Part shown: one piece after another, positions 17,283-26,243 of the stretch
Numbering within the stretch: the stretch's first letter is position 1
How the letters are laid out: every line of letters starts with the position of its first letter
Assembly (NCBI RefSeq): GCF_900094805.1
Contig: NZ_FMAT01000001.1
Span: forward strand, 496,001-560,000
DNA: 64,000 bases
Reading direction: 5' to 3'
From: Arthrobacter sp. NIO-1057
GTDB lineage: Bacteria > Actinomycetota > Actinomycetes > Actinomycetales > Micrococcaceae
Translations under genes and position numbers: made by a program
Notes under the pieces: generated by a model
The model's input: only the letters and a program-made list of their open reading frames with translations
What the model was told of the DNA's origin: nothing
Databases searched by the model: none

Positions 17283-19772
17283 TTACGGGGCAGGTACCAC
17301 GTTCACCAGCTTCGGCGCACGCACAATCACCTTCAAAGGCGCCTTGCCATCAAGCATGCGAACTACTGCCTCATCGGCCAGAGCCAGCGCCTGCAACTCT
17401 TCCTCGGAGATGTCCACCGAAACCTGCAGACGGGCACGCACCTTGCCCTTGATCTGAACCACGGCGGTGATGGTGTCATCCACCAGCAGTGACTCATCAA
17501 CTTCTGGCCATGCGCTGGTGACCACGCTCGGTGCGTAGCCCAACGCTTCCCACATATCCTCGGCGGTGTAGGGAGCAAACAGGCTCAGCAGCTGGGCGAC
17601 GACCGTGGCGGCTTCGCGTACCGCTGGATCGGCGGCACCCGCACCGGAGTCGATGGTCTTACGGGTCGCGTTGACCAGCTCCATGGTCTTGGCGATCACC
17701 ACGTTGAACTTGCCCGAATCCAGCAGCTGCGCCGACTCGTGTACGGTGCGGTGGGTGACCTGACGCAGGGACTTCTCCCCGCTGGTGTAATCCACGCCGA
17801 CCTCGCTGGTCGTGTCCTGAGCGATACGCCAGGCACGGGCCAAGAACTTCTGCGAACCCGACGGGGACACATCGGCCCAGTCCACGTCATCCTCTGGTGG
17901 GGAGGCGAAGACCATGGTCAAACGCACCGCGTCCACACCGAACTTGTCCAGCTGCTCGCCCAAATCCACGCCATTGCCCAGGGACTTACTCATGGCCTTA
18001 CCGCCATTGAGTACCTGGCCCTGGTTCAGCAGTGCGCTAAATGGTTCGGTAGCGTCAATCAGCCCCAGATCGTGGACGACCTTGGTGAAGAAGCGCGAGT
18101 AGAGCAGGTGCAAGATCGCGTGCTCCACGCCGCCCACGTACTGCCCCACTGGCATCCAGTCACGCACGGCCTTCGGGTCAAATGGGCCCTCGGTGTACTG
18201 CGGCGAAACGAAGCGCAAGAAGTACCAGGAGGAATCCACGAAAGTATCCATGGTGTCGGTATCACGCTTGGCATCGCCCCCACACTTCGGGCAAGCGACG
18301 TTGACCCAGTCCTCGGCCGCAGCCAGTGGGCTGGTGCCCTTAGGTGCCAAGTCTTCACCACGCAGATTATCGGGCAGGCGCACCGGCAACTGGTCATCAG
18401 GTACCGGGACCTCGCCACAATCAGCACAATGAATGATCGGGATGGGAGTACCCCAGAAGCGCTGGCGGGAGAGCAACCAGTCACGCAGGCGGAAGTTGAT
18501 GGTGTGCTTACCGGTGCCGGCAGCTTCCACAATCTCGATCGCCTTGGCAATGGCGTCCTTCTTCTCCAAACCGGTCAGATCACCGGAGTTGATCAGCTGG
18601 CCCTCGCCAGCGGTGGCGATGCCGGTTTCGTTGGGATCTTCCAGTCCGGTTTCGACCACCACGCGTACTGGCAGGTCGAAGGCGCGGGCGAAGTCCAGGT
18701 CGCGCTGATCGTGCGCAGGAACTGCCATGATGGCGCCGGTGCCGTAGTCGGCGAGCACATAGTCGGCAGCCCAGATCGGCAGTTTCTCCCCCGAGAGCGG
18801 GTTGATACCGTAGCGTCCGGTGAAGACGCCGCTCTTTTCCCGTTCGGTGGACTGGCGCTCGATCTCACTCAGGGCCTTGACCTGCTCCTGGTATTCCTCC
18901 AGGGCGGCGCGGTGCTCATCGGTGACCAGCTCGCCGGCCAGCTGCGCATCCGCGGCGACTACCATGAAGGTGGCACCGTACAGGGTGTCCGGGCGGGTGG
19001 TGAAGACCGGGATCTTGACCGCAGGCTGGTTCTCGGTGGCTTCAATTTCGAAGGTCACCTCGGCGCCTTCAGAGCGGCCAATCCAGTTCTTCTGCATCAA
19101 CAGCACACGCTCAGGCCAGTGGCCCTTGAGCTGTTCCATGTCATCAAGCAGGCGATCGGCGTAGTCGGTGATCTTGAAGTACCACTGGTTCAGCGACTTC
19201 TTGGTCACTGCGGTGCCACAACGCTCACAGGCACCGTTGACGACCTGCTCGTTAGCCAGCACCGTCTGGTCCTTAGGGCACCAGTTCACCGGGTGGTCCT
19301 TGCGGTAGGCCAGGCCCTTCTCGTAGAACTTGTTGAACAGCCACTGAGTCCAGCGGTAGTACTCAGGATCGGAAGTATGCAGACGACGATCCCAGTCAGC
19401 CGAGATTGCGTAGCGCTTAAAGCTGGCGGCCTGGGTATCAATGTTCTTGTAGGTCCACTCGGCAGGATGGCTATTGCGCTTGATGGCAGCGTTTTCTGCT
19501 GGCAGGCCGAAGGAGTCCCAGCCGATCGGGTGCATGACGTCGTAACCGCGCAGGCGCCAGTATCGAGCGACTACATCGCCCATGGCGAAGGCCTCGGCGT
19601 GACCCATGTGCAGGTCGCCCGAAGGGTAAGGGAACATGTCTAGCACGTAGCGGCGTTCGCGGCTACCATCATCGGCGGGCTTAAATACTTCTAGCTCATC
19701 CCATACCGGAAGCCACTTGGACTCGATGTCCTTGAATTCGTAGGTCCTAGGTTCGTTCGTCGATGATGTCAC
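17283..19772 (-). CDS. leuS: Leucyl-tRNA synthetase
   Basis: The product is 829 residues. Class I motifs are present: HIGH variant HMGH in [15 protein letters not shown] near residue 45, and KMSKS as KAMSKSLGN in the later catalytic part. The CP1 editing domain ([15 protein letters not shown] region) and a C-terminal anticodon-binding domain are seen. It attaches leucine to tRNA-Leu and edits mischarged products. The GTG at 19772 starts [20 protein letters not shown]; an earlier start at 19877 would translate through the leader hairpin and is unlikely. GAGAAGAG precedes the GTG. See the leader entries for possible attenuation. Confidence 0.96.
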   Translation of the reverse strand: MTSSTNEPRTYEFKDIESKWLPVWDELEVFKPADDGSRERRYVLDMFPYPSGDLHMGHAEAFAMGDVVARYWRLRGYDVMHPIGWDSFGLPAENAAIKRNSHPAEWTYKNIDTQAASFKRYAISADWDRRLHTSDPEYYRWTQWLFNKFYEKGLAYRKDHPVNWCPKDQTVLANEQVVNGACERCGTAVTKKSLNQWYFKITDYADRLLDDMEQLKGHWPERVLLMQKNWIGRSEGAEVTFEIEATENQPAVKIPVFTTRPDTLYGATFMVVAADAQLAGELVTDEHRAALEEYQEQVKALSEIERQSTEREKSGVFTGRYGINPLSGEKLPIWAADYVLADYGTGAIMAVPAHDQRDLDFARAFDLPVRVVVETGLEDPNETGIATAGEGQLINSGDLTGLEKKDAIAKAIEIVEAAGTGKHTINFRLRDWLLSRQRFWGTPIPIIHCADCGEVPVPDDQLPVRLPDNLRGEDLAPKGTSPLAAAEDWVNVACPKCGGDAKRDTDTMDTFVDSSWYFLRFVSPQYTEGPFDPKAVRDWMPVGQYVGGVEHAILHLLYSRFFTKVVHDLGLIDATEPFSALLNQGQVLNGGKAMSKSLGNGVDLGEQLDKFGVDAVRLTMVFASPPEDDVDWADVSPSGSQKFLARAWRIAQDTTSEVGVDYTSGEKSLRQVTHRTVHESAQLLDSGKFNVVIAKTMELVNATRKTIDSGAGAADPAVREAATVVAQLLSLFAPYTAEDMWEALGYAPSVVTSAWPEVDESLLVDDTITAVVQIKGKVRARLQVSVDISEEELQALALADEAVVRMLDGKAPLKVIVRAPKLVNVVPAP

Positions 19773-19839
19773 GCTGCTCTTCTCACACGCTTTGCGGAAA
19801 TATTTCCGATGGGAAAACTTGTTTTTGGTTCCAGACACA

Positions 19840-19868
19840 ACAAAAGCCCCCAAATTTCCACTCGGGGG
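19840..19868 (-). terminator. Possible attenuator terminator in the leuS leader
   Basis: On the minus strand CCCCC (19868-19864), a 12-nt loop and GGGGG (19851-19847) are followed by CTTTTGTTG, about 70 nt before the leuS start. A second stem (ACGGCC, loop GGT, GGCCGT) lies immediately upstream at 19870-19884. A terminator in front of a synthetase gene suggests regulated readthrough. With only five base pairs the stem is short. Confidence 0.5.
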
Positions 19869-19886
19869 TACGGCCACCGGCCGTGC

Positions 19887-19925
19887 TTAAACTAGGTTGC
19901 GCTTCGGATGCATATCGCGATTCTA
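19887..19925 (-). promoter_or_regulatory. Candidate leuS promoter -10 with leaderless mini-ORF
   Basis: TAGAAT (19925-19920) fits an actinobacterial -10. Six nt after it is an ATG (19913) opening an 8-codon frame, MHPKRNLV, ending at TAA 19887 and including one CTA leucine codon. If transcription starts at the ATG, the peptide would be read from a leaderless mRNA. No good -35 hexamer was seen. Confidence 0.35.
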
Positions 19926-20115
19926 TCGCACATCGCCTAGTGGCGTGCATCGATGAAGCGCCAGATTCGACACAGCCAGTGCACTTTTCCAGCTACTTGC
20001 CTCTACTTCCTTCGACAAGCTCTCCTCGACGAGCGGTGTTTGCTGACTCAAAAAGTTCTCCACAATCCGTCGCGCCTATTAAACGCCGCCGATCTACTAG
20101 TCCGATGCTCGTCCC

Positions 20116-22071
20116 ATGAACACCGCAGCTCTCCTGGTCGCGCTACGCGAATTGTGCCGGGCTCCTTGGACCCTAGGACCCCAGCTCACTACCGCTATGC
20201 TCGTTCAGCTGGGCGCGCTGTGTCTAAAAATTCTTAGCTCGATCGGCGCGCTCGTCTACCAAAACGAAGATCCACGACTCGTGCTGATCCAGCTTGACCT
20301 GCTCGAACGTTTTGATCAAGAAGTGCAACAGCAAAAACTCACACTGGCGCTTAATGCCGAAGTCACCGGCGCGCACGCATTGTCGTTGAGCACCTTTGAT
20401 GAACTTAGGCGGCTGCCGGACTACCCCGGTACGCTGCTGGATGCCTATTTTGCTCAGCCAGCAGAACGAGCCACCGGGCGAACCTACTACAGCAACACGG
20501 CGGAAGTGATCGCCGGGTGGCTAGGCATCAACTATTTTGAGGCGCAACGCCGCATCGATGACGCCCACCTATTGATCGGGCGACGCACCCTTGAGGGCAG
20601 TATTTGCGAGCCACGTTTTGAACAACTGGCCGCGCTCTTTGCCAGTGGCACAGTGGATCGTCGTCGGATCGCCCGGGTATCACGGCAATTAGAGAAATTG
20701 GAACCTGAAGACACGATCTTTGATGGTGTACCTAGCCCATTGCAGGCGCGCTCAGCCGATGGCACGCTGCTGGAGACCAACGCGGCGCAAGCGTTGGCCG
20801 ATCTAAGCCCGGTCGAGGCACGCAAACATATTGATGCTGAGATCAGTAGGTACAAGGAAACCCATGGACTGGTCATCCCGCCTAAACTTGGTTTCTTCAT
20901 TGGCAGGGTCATCGGCGGCGTGCACTGTTTCTATCTGCGAACCGACGCAACTCAGGCAGAGGTCTTCCACTCAGTCGCCGCGCAATCCAGCAATAAACGA
21001 ACTAAAGCCGGCAAAGCAGCCCGCGGCACCGCTTCGGGGCAGGACACCGCCTCCGATCCCGAGCAAGAATCAGCTGATCAGCACTCGCGCGATCAACACT
21101 GTGGCGATCAACATTCTGGCGATCAACATCAGGCCGCGGAAAATGACGGCAAAGAACCCACCCCGCCAACACCTGACTGGCTCATCAGCGAGCAACCAAT
21201 GCCGCCCTGGGCTGAAACACAAACCGCAGCTGAAGAAACCGCTGCCCAAGACGCTGACGCTGAGGCCGACACCGAAGTTGTTCTAGACGAAGCCGCCGAA
21301 AAAACTGCAGCAACGGAAAATACTGACGGCCAAGACGCCGATTCGGAATCTTCCGCGAGTGGCCAGAGCAGCCCAGATAATGCCCAGGACCCATCTCCTG
21401 CGCAACGACGACTCAATGCCCTCATGGCCATTCTTGTCGCTCCCGTCTCCGGGGCTAAGCGCAAGGCCATTGTCCCCAAAGTGCTGGTCTACATGTGGCT
21501 CAGCGACCTACAAAACCTCGCTGAAGCTCACGGAGTCAGCGCCCATTCTGTGGACATACCGCCCGGCGAACTTCGAAAGCTTCTCGCCAACGCCGGAATC
21601 ATCCCCTTGGTCCTCGGCTCAAACAGTCAACCCCTAGACATGGGCCGATCACAACGCTTCCACAAAGGAGCGATCAGAACCGCGATCATGGCACGCGACC
21701 GTGGCTGCATCGTGCCCGGGTGCACCACCCCACCGGAGAAAGTTGAGGTCGACCATTACGAGGTCTCCTGGTCTGAGGGAGGTGAAACCAGCGTGCGGTC
21801 AGGTGCCGGGATGTGCACAAACGAACATCAACAACGGCACTCTGAACAGATCAAGGTCGTCAACGTCGATGGTCTCCCGCACGTCGTCTTGCCCGAACAC
21901 TTGGACCCGGAACAAAAGCCACGGAGAAATACCTACTGGGGCGCCCTGCAAGTTGACGACTGTCCGACCTCCAATATGCCGTCGGATCCTCCTACTCCGA
22001 ACAATTCCAGTGAGCCACGGGGCCCAGAAACAGAAGCCAACACCGATCCGGAAACGAACCCCGCGCCCTAA
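20116..22071 (+). CDS. DUF222 / HNH endonuclease-signature protein with acidic insert
   Basis: The product is 651 residues. DUF222-type helical sequence lies at about 35-290 (WLGINYFEAQRRIDDAHLL, TVDRRRIARVSRQLEKL). A low-complexity acidic insert spans about 295-430 and contains tandem DQH units. DUF222 sequence resumes, then an HNH-like region at about 525-575: CIVPGC, VEVDHYEVSWSEGG, MCTNEHQQRH. Relatives usually have HH then N at the central position; here the first site is DH and the Asn is not obvious (SVRSGAG), so nuclease activity is doubtful. These 13E12-repeat-like proteins are abundant and often variable in actinobacteria. No ribosome site is clear upstream of the ATG, and there are no transposition genes alongside. 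Confidence 0.8.
   Translation: MNTAALLVALRELCRAPWTLGPQLTTAMLVQLGALCLKILSSIGALVYQNEDPRLVLIQLDLLERFDQEVQQQKLTLALNAEVTGAHALSLSTFDELRRLPDYPGTLLDAYFAQPAERATGRTYYSNTAEVIAGWLGINYFEAQRRIDDAHLLIGRRTLEGSICEPRFEQLAALFASGTVDRRRIARVSRQLEKLEPEDTIFDGVPSPLQARSADGTLLETNAAQALADLSPVEARKHIDAEISRYKETHGLVIPPKLGFFIGRVIGGVHCFYLRTDATQAEVFHSVAAQSSNKRTKAGKAARGTASGQDTASDPEQESADQHSRDQHCGDQHSGDQHQAAENDGKEPTPPTPDWLISEQPMPPWAETQTAAEETAAQDADAEADTEVVLDEAAEKTAATENTDGQDADSESSASGQSSPDNAQDPSPAQRRLNALMAILVAPVSGAKRKAIVPKVLVYMWLSDLQNLAEAHGVSAHSVDIPPGELRKLLANAGIIPLVLGSNSQPLDMGRSQRFHKGAIRTAIMARDRGCIVPGCTTPPEKVEVDHYEVSWSEGGETSVRSGAGMCTNEHQQRHSEQIKVVNVDGLPHVVLPEHLDPEQKPRRNTYWGALQVDDCPTSNMPSDPPTPNNSSEPRGPETEANTDPETNPAP
21076..21132 (+). 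repeat. Tandem 15-bp repeats inside the HNH gene
   Basis: About 3.8 copies of a 15-bp unit (GATCAACACTGTGGC and variants) at 21076, 21091, 21106 and 21121 encode repeated Asp-Gln-His. The in-frame length means copy number can change without breaking the gene. Confidence 0.85.
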
Positions 22072-22094
22072 CACTGTGTGCCAAACATGAAAAC

Positions 22095-22137
22095 AGCGAC
22101 GCCCGGACCATAAGTCGGTTCGGGCGTCGCTATTTGT
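22095..22137. terminator. Bidirectional terminator between the HNH gene and glpK
   Basis: A perfect 11-bp stem (AGCGACGCCCG at 22095-22105, partner 22121-22131) extends inward by four further pairs. It is followed by ATTTGTT on plus and by TGTTTTC on minus, serving both convergent genes. Confidence 0.88.
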
Positions 22138-22162
22138 TCAGCTCTCGAGCGAGTCGTAAAGC

Positions 22163-23683
22163 TTAGGCTTTGGTGTCCTCGTCTACCCAATCAAAGGTAC
22201 GAGTCACGGCCTTCTTCCACAAGCGCAGGTTGCGCTCACGGGTTTCTTCGTCCATGGCTGGTTCCCAACGCTTGTCCTCAGACCAGTTGGTTTCCAGTTC
22301 GCCCAGATCCTTCCAGAAGCCCACCGCCAATCCGGCTGCATAGGCAGCACCGAGGGCAGTAGTTTCGGTGACCTTAGGGCGGACGACAGGAACGCCCAAG
22401 ATATCAGCCTGGAACTGCATCAGCGCCTCGTTAGCAACCATGCCGCCATCGACCTTAAGCTCGGTCAATGGTACCTCGGCGTCGGCGTTAACAGCATCCA
22501 GGACCTCACGGGTCTGGAACGCGGTAGATTCCAATGCAGCACGAGCAATGTGGTTCTTGTTCGCGAAGCGAGTCAGTCCCACAATGGCGCCACGGGCATC
22601 CGAACGCCAGTATGGTGCAAACAGACCGGAGAATGCTGGCACAACATAAACGCCACCGTTGTCATCCACCTTGGCAGCCAGTTCTTCGATTTCTGGTGCC
22701 GAGGAGATCATGCCGATGTTGTCACGCAACCACTGAACCAATGAACCAGCTACAGCAATCGAGCCTTCCAGCGCGTAGACAGGCTTAGCATCGCCCAGCT
22801 TGTAGGCCATGGTGGTCAGCAAACCGTTGGTGGAGTTCACGATCTCGGTGCCGGTGTTGAAGATCAAGAAGCAGCCGGTGCCGTAGGTGTTCTTCGCGGT
22901 ACCAGCGGTGAAGGCAGCCTGACCGAATGTCGCCGCCTGCTGATCACCAAGGATGCCAGCAACAGGTACCTCACGCAGCAACTGGTTGGTGTGCACCTGA
23001 CCGTACACCTCGGAGGAGGAACGGATCTCGGGCATCATCGAGAGCGGAACACCAAAATCAGCAAGGATCTTTTCATCCCATGCCAAGGTCTTCAGATCCA
23101 TGAACAGGGTACGGGATGCGTTGGTCACGTCGGTGACGTGAACACCGCCGTCGGTGCCACCGGTGAGGTTCCACAGAACCCAGGTATCGGTCGTTCCGAA
23201 CAGCAGATCTCCTGCCTCGGCACGCTCTCGAGCACCGTCGACGTTATCTAGGATCCACTTGATCTTGGTACCGGCGAAGTAGGTAGCCAATGGCAGGCCT
23301 ACGGTCTCCTTGTAGCGGTCGGTGCCCCCATTAGCAGCCAGTTCATCGACGATGTCCTGGGTGCGGGTATCCTGCCAGACGATAGCGTTGTAGACCGCTT
23401 CACCAGTGTTCTTATCCCAAACAACGGTAGTTTCACGCTGGTTGGTGATACCGACGACCTCGATGTCGTGACGGGTCAGGTTCGCCTTGGACAGCGCTTG
23501 GCCGATCACTTCGCGCACGTTGTTCCAGATTTCGGCTGGATCGTGTTCGACCCAACCGGCAGCTGGGAAGATCTGCTCGTGCTCGAGCTGGCCTACCGAG
23601 TGCACATCACCGGCGTGGTTGAAAACAATCGCGCGGGAGCTGGTCGTGCCCTGATCAATGGCGATAACGAATTTTTCACTCAT
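22163..23683 (-). CDS. glpK: Glycerol kinase
   Basis: The product is 506 residues, standard for GlpK. The FGGY-kinase N-terminus has the phosphate loop [26 protein letters not shown] and the substrate segment IVWQDTRT follow, and the C-terminal half carries [18 protein letters not shown]. It phosphorylates glycerol to glycerol 3-phosphate with ATP. It is last in glpD-glpF-glpK, 17 bp after glpF, so uptake, trapping and oxidation of glycerol are encoded together. Confidence 0.97.
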   Translation of the reverse strand: MSEKFVIAIDQGTTSSRAIVFNHAGDVHSVGQLEHEQIFPAAGWVEHDPAEIWNNVREVIGQALSKANLTRHDIEVVGITNQRETTVVWDKNTGEAVYNAIVWQDTRTQDIVDELAANGGTDRYKETVGLPLATYFAGTKIKWILDNVDGARERAEAGDLLFGTTDTWVLWNLTGGTDGGVHVTDVTNASRTLFMDLKTLAWDEKILADFGVPLSMMPEIRSSSEVYGQVHTNQLLREVPVAGILGDQQAATFGQAAFTAGTAKNTYGTGCFLIFNTGTEIVNSTNGLLTTMAYKLGDAKPVYALEGSIAVAGSLVQWLRDNIGMISSAPEIEELAAKVDDNGGVYVVPAFSGLFAPYWRSDARGAIVGLTRFANKNHIARAALESTAFQTREVLDAVNADAEVPLTELKVDGGMVANEALMQFQADILGVPVVRPKVTETTALGAAYAAGLAVGFWKDLGELETNWSEDKRWEPAMDEETRERNLRLWKKAVTRTFDWVDEDTKA

Positions 23684-23700
23684 GATTTACTGCTCTCTTT

Positions 23701-24429
23701 CTAGAACATTAGAGCGGCAACAAGTCCGCCGAGGATACCGCCGGTTGCTGGTCCCACCAATGGCACCCACGAGTAGGCCCAGTCGGAGGAACCCTTGCCC
23801 TTGATCGGCAAGATAGCGTGCGCTACACGTGGACCAAGGTCACGGAATGGGTTGATTGCGTAACCGGTGGCACCACCGAGCGACAAACCGATGGCAACAA
23901 CCAACAGAGCCACGGCCAGTGGGCCAAGCTCATGTGGAGTATGTCCCAGCCCGGCGATCACAAAGACCAGGACGAAGGTACCGAAGATCTCGGTGACGAG
24001 GTTCCAACCGTAAGAGCGGATGGCTGGTCCAGTGGAGAAGACACCGAGCTGGGTGCCGGCGTTCTGCGGATCATCCAGGTGCTTCTTGTAGGACAACCAG
24101 GTACCTACGGCACCAAGGAAGGCACCAATAAACTGCGCCACGAAGTACAACAAGGTATTGGCAAATGTTTTAGCCACACCTGGAGCATATTCTGCAACAT
24201 CTTGGTTGACCAGCAACCCGAGGGTCACTGCAGGGTTTAGGTGGGCTCCGGAGATACCCGCGATCCAAACACCACAGTAGACAGCCAGGCCCCAGCCGAA
24301 GCTGATGGCGACCCAGCCCGCGGCGCTACCAAGGGTCCCTTTCAGGGCAACGTTGGCGCAGACGCCGCCACCCATGAGCAGGAGAATGAAAGTGCCGACT
24401 AATTCGGCGAGAAACACGTGAGTGGACAT
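23701..24429 (-). CDS. glpF: Glycerol uptake facilitator (MIP/aquaglyceroporin family)
   Basis: The product is 242 residues with six hydrophobic helices and two half-helices. The first asparagine box is canonical (SGAHLNPAVTLGLL). The second reads GYAINPFRDLGPR, with Phe in place of the usual Ala of NPA while the Arg of the selectivity filter and the Asp are kept. It should conduct glycerol across the membrane passively. It lies between glpD and glpK; a GC-rich hairpin separates it from glpD. Confidence 0.92.
   Translation of the reverse strand: MSTHVFLAELVGTFILLLMGGGVCANVALKGTLGSAAGWVAISFGWGLAVYCGVWIAGISGAHLNPAVTLGLLVNQDVAEYAPGVAKTFANTLLYFVAQFIGAFLGAVGTWLSYKKHLDDPQNAGTQLGVFSTGPAIRSYGWNLVTEIFGTFVLVFVIAGLGHTPHELGPLAVALLVVAIGLSLGGATGYAINPFRDLGPRVAHAILPIKGKGSSDWAYSWVPLVGPATGGILGGLVAALMF
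23845..23853 (-). other. Second NPA box of GlpF altered to NPF
   Basis: Codons AAC CCA TTC encode Asn-Pro-Phe where MIP channels almost always have Asn-Pro-Ala. The frame on both sides is intact, so this is not a frameshift. Confidence 0.85.
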
Positions 24430-24454
24430 CTTTGACCTCTGAGTGATTTCGACT

Positions 24455-24477
24455 GCCGGCGGCTACTTGCCGCCGGC
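24455..24477 (-). other. Intercistronic hairpin between glpD and glpF
   Basis: A perfect 9-bp GC-rich stem (GCCGGCGGC at 24455-24463, GCCGCCGGC at 24469-24477) has a 5-nt loop. No U-run follows on minus. It may adjust relative expression or protect mRNA ends rather than terminate. Confidence 0.6.
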
Positions 24478-24488
24478 CACATGACAGA

Positions 24489-26168
24489 TTAGCTGAGGAT
24501 GACTCCATGGCTATCTGCAAGAACCGAGAGCGAATGGTCGATTTCGGCTTGGAGCTGGGACTGGTCCCAACCCATTGGGTCAGCAAGGCAGTTTGCTACC
24601 TCGATGACCAAATTCTTCGTTACCAAGCCACGGAAGGCTAGGTTGGTGCGGCGGATGAAGACGTCGATCAAGCGGCCGACCTGCTCATTGTTCGCCATGT
24701 AAGCGATCTCTTGGCAGGAAAGCTCCTGGGTGTGTTCGAGCATCTGCTCATTCTCACCGAGCTCGCTCAGCACGTGATCGGCACGGGTACCGTATCGCTC
24801 GAGCAGAACGCGCAGGCGGTCATGCGAAGCCTTGGACTCGCGTGCTGCGTACCAAGCGGCCAATGCACCTTCGTTCGTTGGGAAGTTCTTACCGCCACCA
24901 ATGGCCACACCAACGGTTGACTTGACCTGACGCTCGCCCAAGAATTCAAGGGCCTTGCCACCCAGATTTTCACTCAGCGCACGGAAGGTAGTCCACTTTC
25001 CGCCGATCAGCGAGAGCATGGTGGTCTTATCGGTCAGGCGGGTTTCCTTGACCTGGTAGTCACGGGAGACGAAGCCTGGAGCGGTGTCATCGTGATTTGG
25101 CAGTGGGCGTACGCCGGAGAACTTGTACACGATCTGCTCTTCGGTGGCCTTGATACCAGGGAAGACGTGGTGGATCAGGTCGAAGAAGTACTGGACTTCT
25201 TCATCGGTGCACACGGCTGGTTCGTTCATGTCGTGCTCGAGGTCGGTGGTGCCAACCAGGACACGGCCAAGCATTGGGTAGATCAATACGATACGACCGT
25301 CTTCGTGTTCGAAGAAGATCTCGCGTCCGCCGGTGGCTTCAAGCAGTTCTGGGTGATCGAGCACGATGTGCGATCCCTTGGTGCCGCCGGTCCACTTGGT
25401 CTCGCGGCCCAAGTCCTTGTTGGTCAAATCGACCCATGCGCCGGTGGCGTTGATGATCACTTCGGCGTCGAAGTCGAATTCTTCGCCGGTGAGTACGTCA
25501 CGCAGCTGGGCGGTGCCACCGTCAACGCCGGTGAGCTCAACATAGTTGGTGGCGCGAGCCTTGTCATTGGCGTTCAGGCCTTCGCGCAGCACGTCCAGGG
25601 TCAGACGTTCTGGATTGTGCACCGAGGCATCGAAGTAGGTTGCGGTGTACTTGACGTCATCGCGCAGCTGAGGCAGGTCCTTGCGGGCAGCCTTGCCGGA
25701 CTTGAAGCTGTGCCATGGGGTGTTGCGACCGCCGACACCTGCGAACACGTCGTACATGATCAGGCCAGCTTTAATTAGCGCGGCGCCACGTTCGGTTGGC
25801 TTGCCGGACTTGTGGGTCAAGAAGCGCATTGGTGCGCTGAGGATTCCCGAGAAGGTGGAGAAGATGGGGATGGTGGTCTGCAGTGGCTTCACATAGTGTG
25901 GTGCGATTTCCAGCAGGGAGTTACGTTCCTGCACGGATTCGTGCACCAGACGGAACTCACCATTTTCGAGGTATCGGATGCCACCGTGGATCATGTGCGA
26001 GCTGGCGCCGGAGGCACCTTGGCTGTAGTCACCACGTTCGATCAATGCGACGTCGATTCCCTGCATCGCCAGGTAGCGGAAGGTCGCTACACCGTTGATG
26101 CCGCCTCCAACTACCAGTACCCGCGCTTGCGGACGTTCACGCAGTTTGGATAGCTGTTCCCGAATCAC
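24489..26168 (-). CDS. glpD: Aerobic glycerol-3-phosphate dehydrogenase
   Basis: The product is 559 residues. The N-terminal FAD fold has VLVVGGGINGVATFRYLA and the family signature IHGGIRYLENGEFRLV; the DAO-type catalytic part and the C-terminal DAO_C domain (about 410-559) are complete. It oxidises glycerol 3-phosphate to dihydroxyacetone phosphate, passing electrons to quinone at the membrane. The start is GTG with AAAGGGG about 9 nt upstream. It is first in the glp operon, divergent from the SorC regulator, with shared operator-like repeats. Confidence 0.96.
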   Translation of the reverse strand: MIREQLSKLRERPQARVLVVGGGINGVATFRYLAMQGIDVALIERGDYSQGASGASSHMIHGGIRYLENGEFRLVHESVQERNSLLEIAPHYVKPLQTTIPIFSTFSGILSAPMRFLTHKSGKPTERGAALIKAGLIMYDVFAGVGGRNTPWHSFKSGKAARKDLPQLRDDVKYTATYFDASVHNPERLTLDVLREGLNANDKARATNYVELTGVDGGTAQLRDVLTGEEFDFDAEVIINATGAWVDLTNKDLGRETKWTGGTKGSHIVLDHPELLEATGGREIFFEHEDGRIVLIYPMLGRVLVGTTDLEHDMNEPAVCTDEEVQYFFDLIHHVFPGIKATEEQIVYKFSGVRPLPNHDDTAPGFVSRDYQVKETRLTDKTTMLSLIGGKWTTFRALSENLGGKALEFLGERQVKSTVGVAIGGGKNFPTNEGALAAWYAARESKASHDRLRVLLERYGTRADHVLSELGENEQMLEHTQELSCQEIAYMANNEQVGRLIDVFIRRTNLAFRGLVTKNLVIEVANCLADPMGWDQSQLQAEIDHSLSVLADSHGVILS

Positions 26169-26180
26169 GATTTGTGCCCC

Positions 26181-26219
26181 TTTGTAACAAATGAATAAGT
26201 CTGAAGCTAGTCTTGTTAC
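26181..26219. promoter_or_regulatory. Operator-like repeats between glpD and the SorC-type regulator
   Basis: TTTGTAACAAA (26181-26191), itself nearly palindromic, and TTGTTAC (26213-26219) form an inverted GTAACAA/TTGTTAC pair with half-sites 29 bp apart, close to three helical turns. A further small palindrome TGCAC-AAAC-GTGCA (26245-26258) overlaps the regulator start. They are probably regulator binding sites for the glp operon. Confidence 0.5.
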
Positions 26220-26243
26220 TGAACGGCAATTCGGTCAAACAAA

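Noticed and set aside
17739-19643. 634-codon plus-strand frame opposite leuS
   Set aside because: Same reason: a shadow of leuS with no ribosome site or family match.
21076-21132. Tandem repeats considered as a CRISPR-like array
   Set aside because: Units are contiguous without spacers and lie in frame inside a coding sequence.
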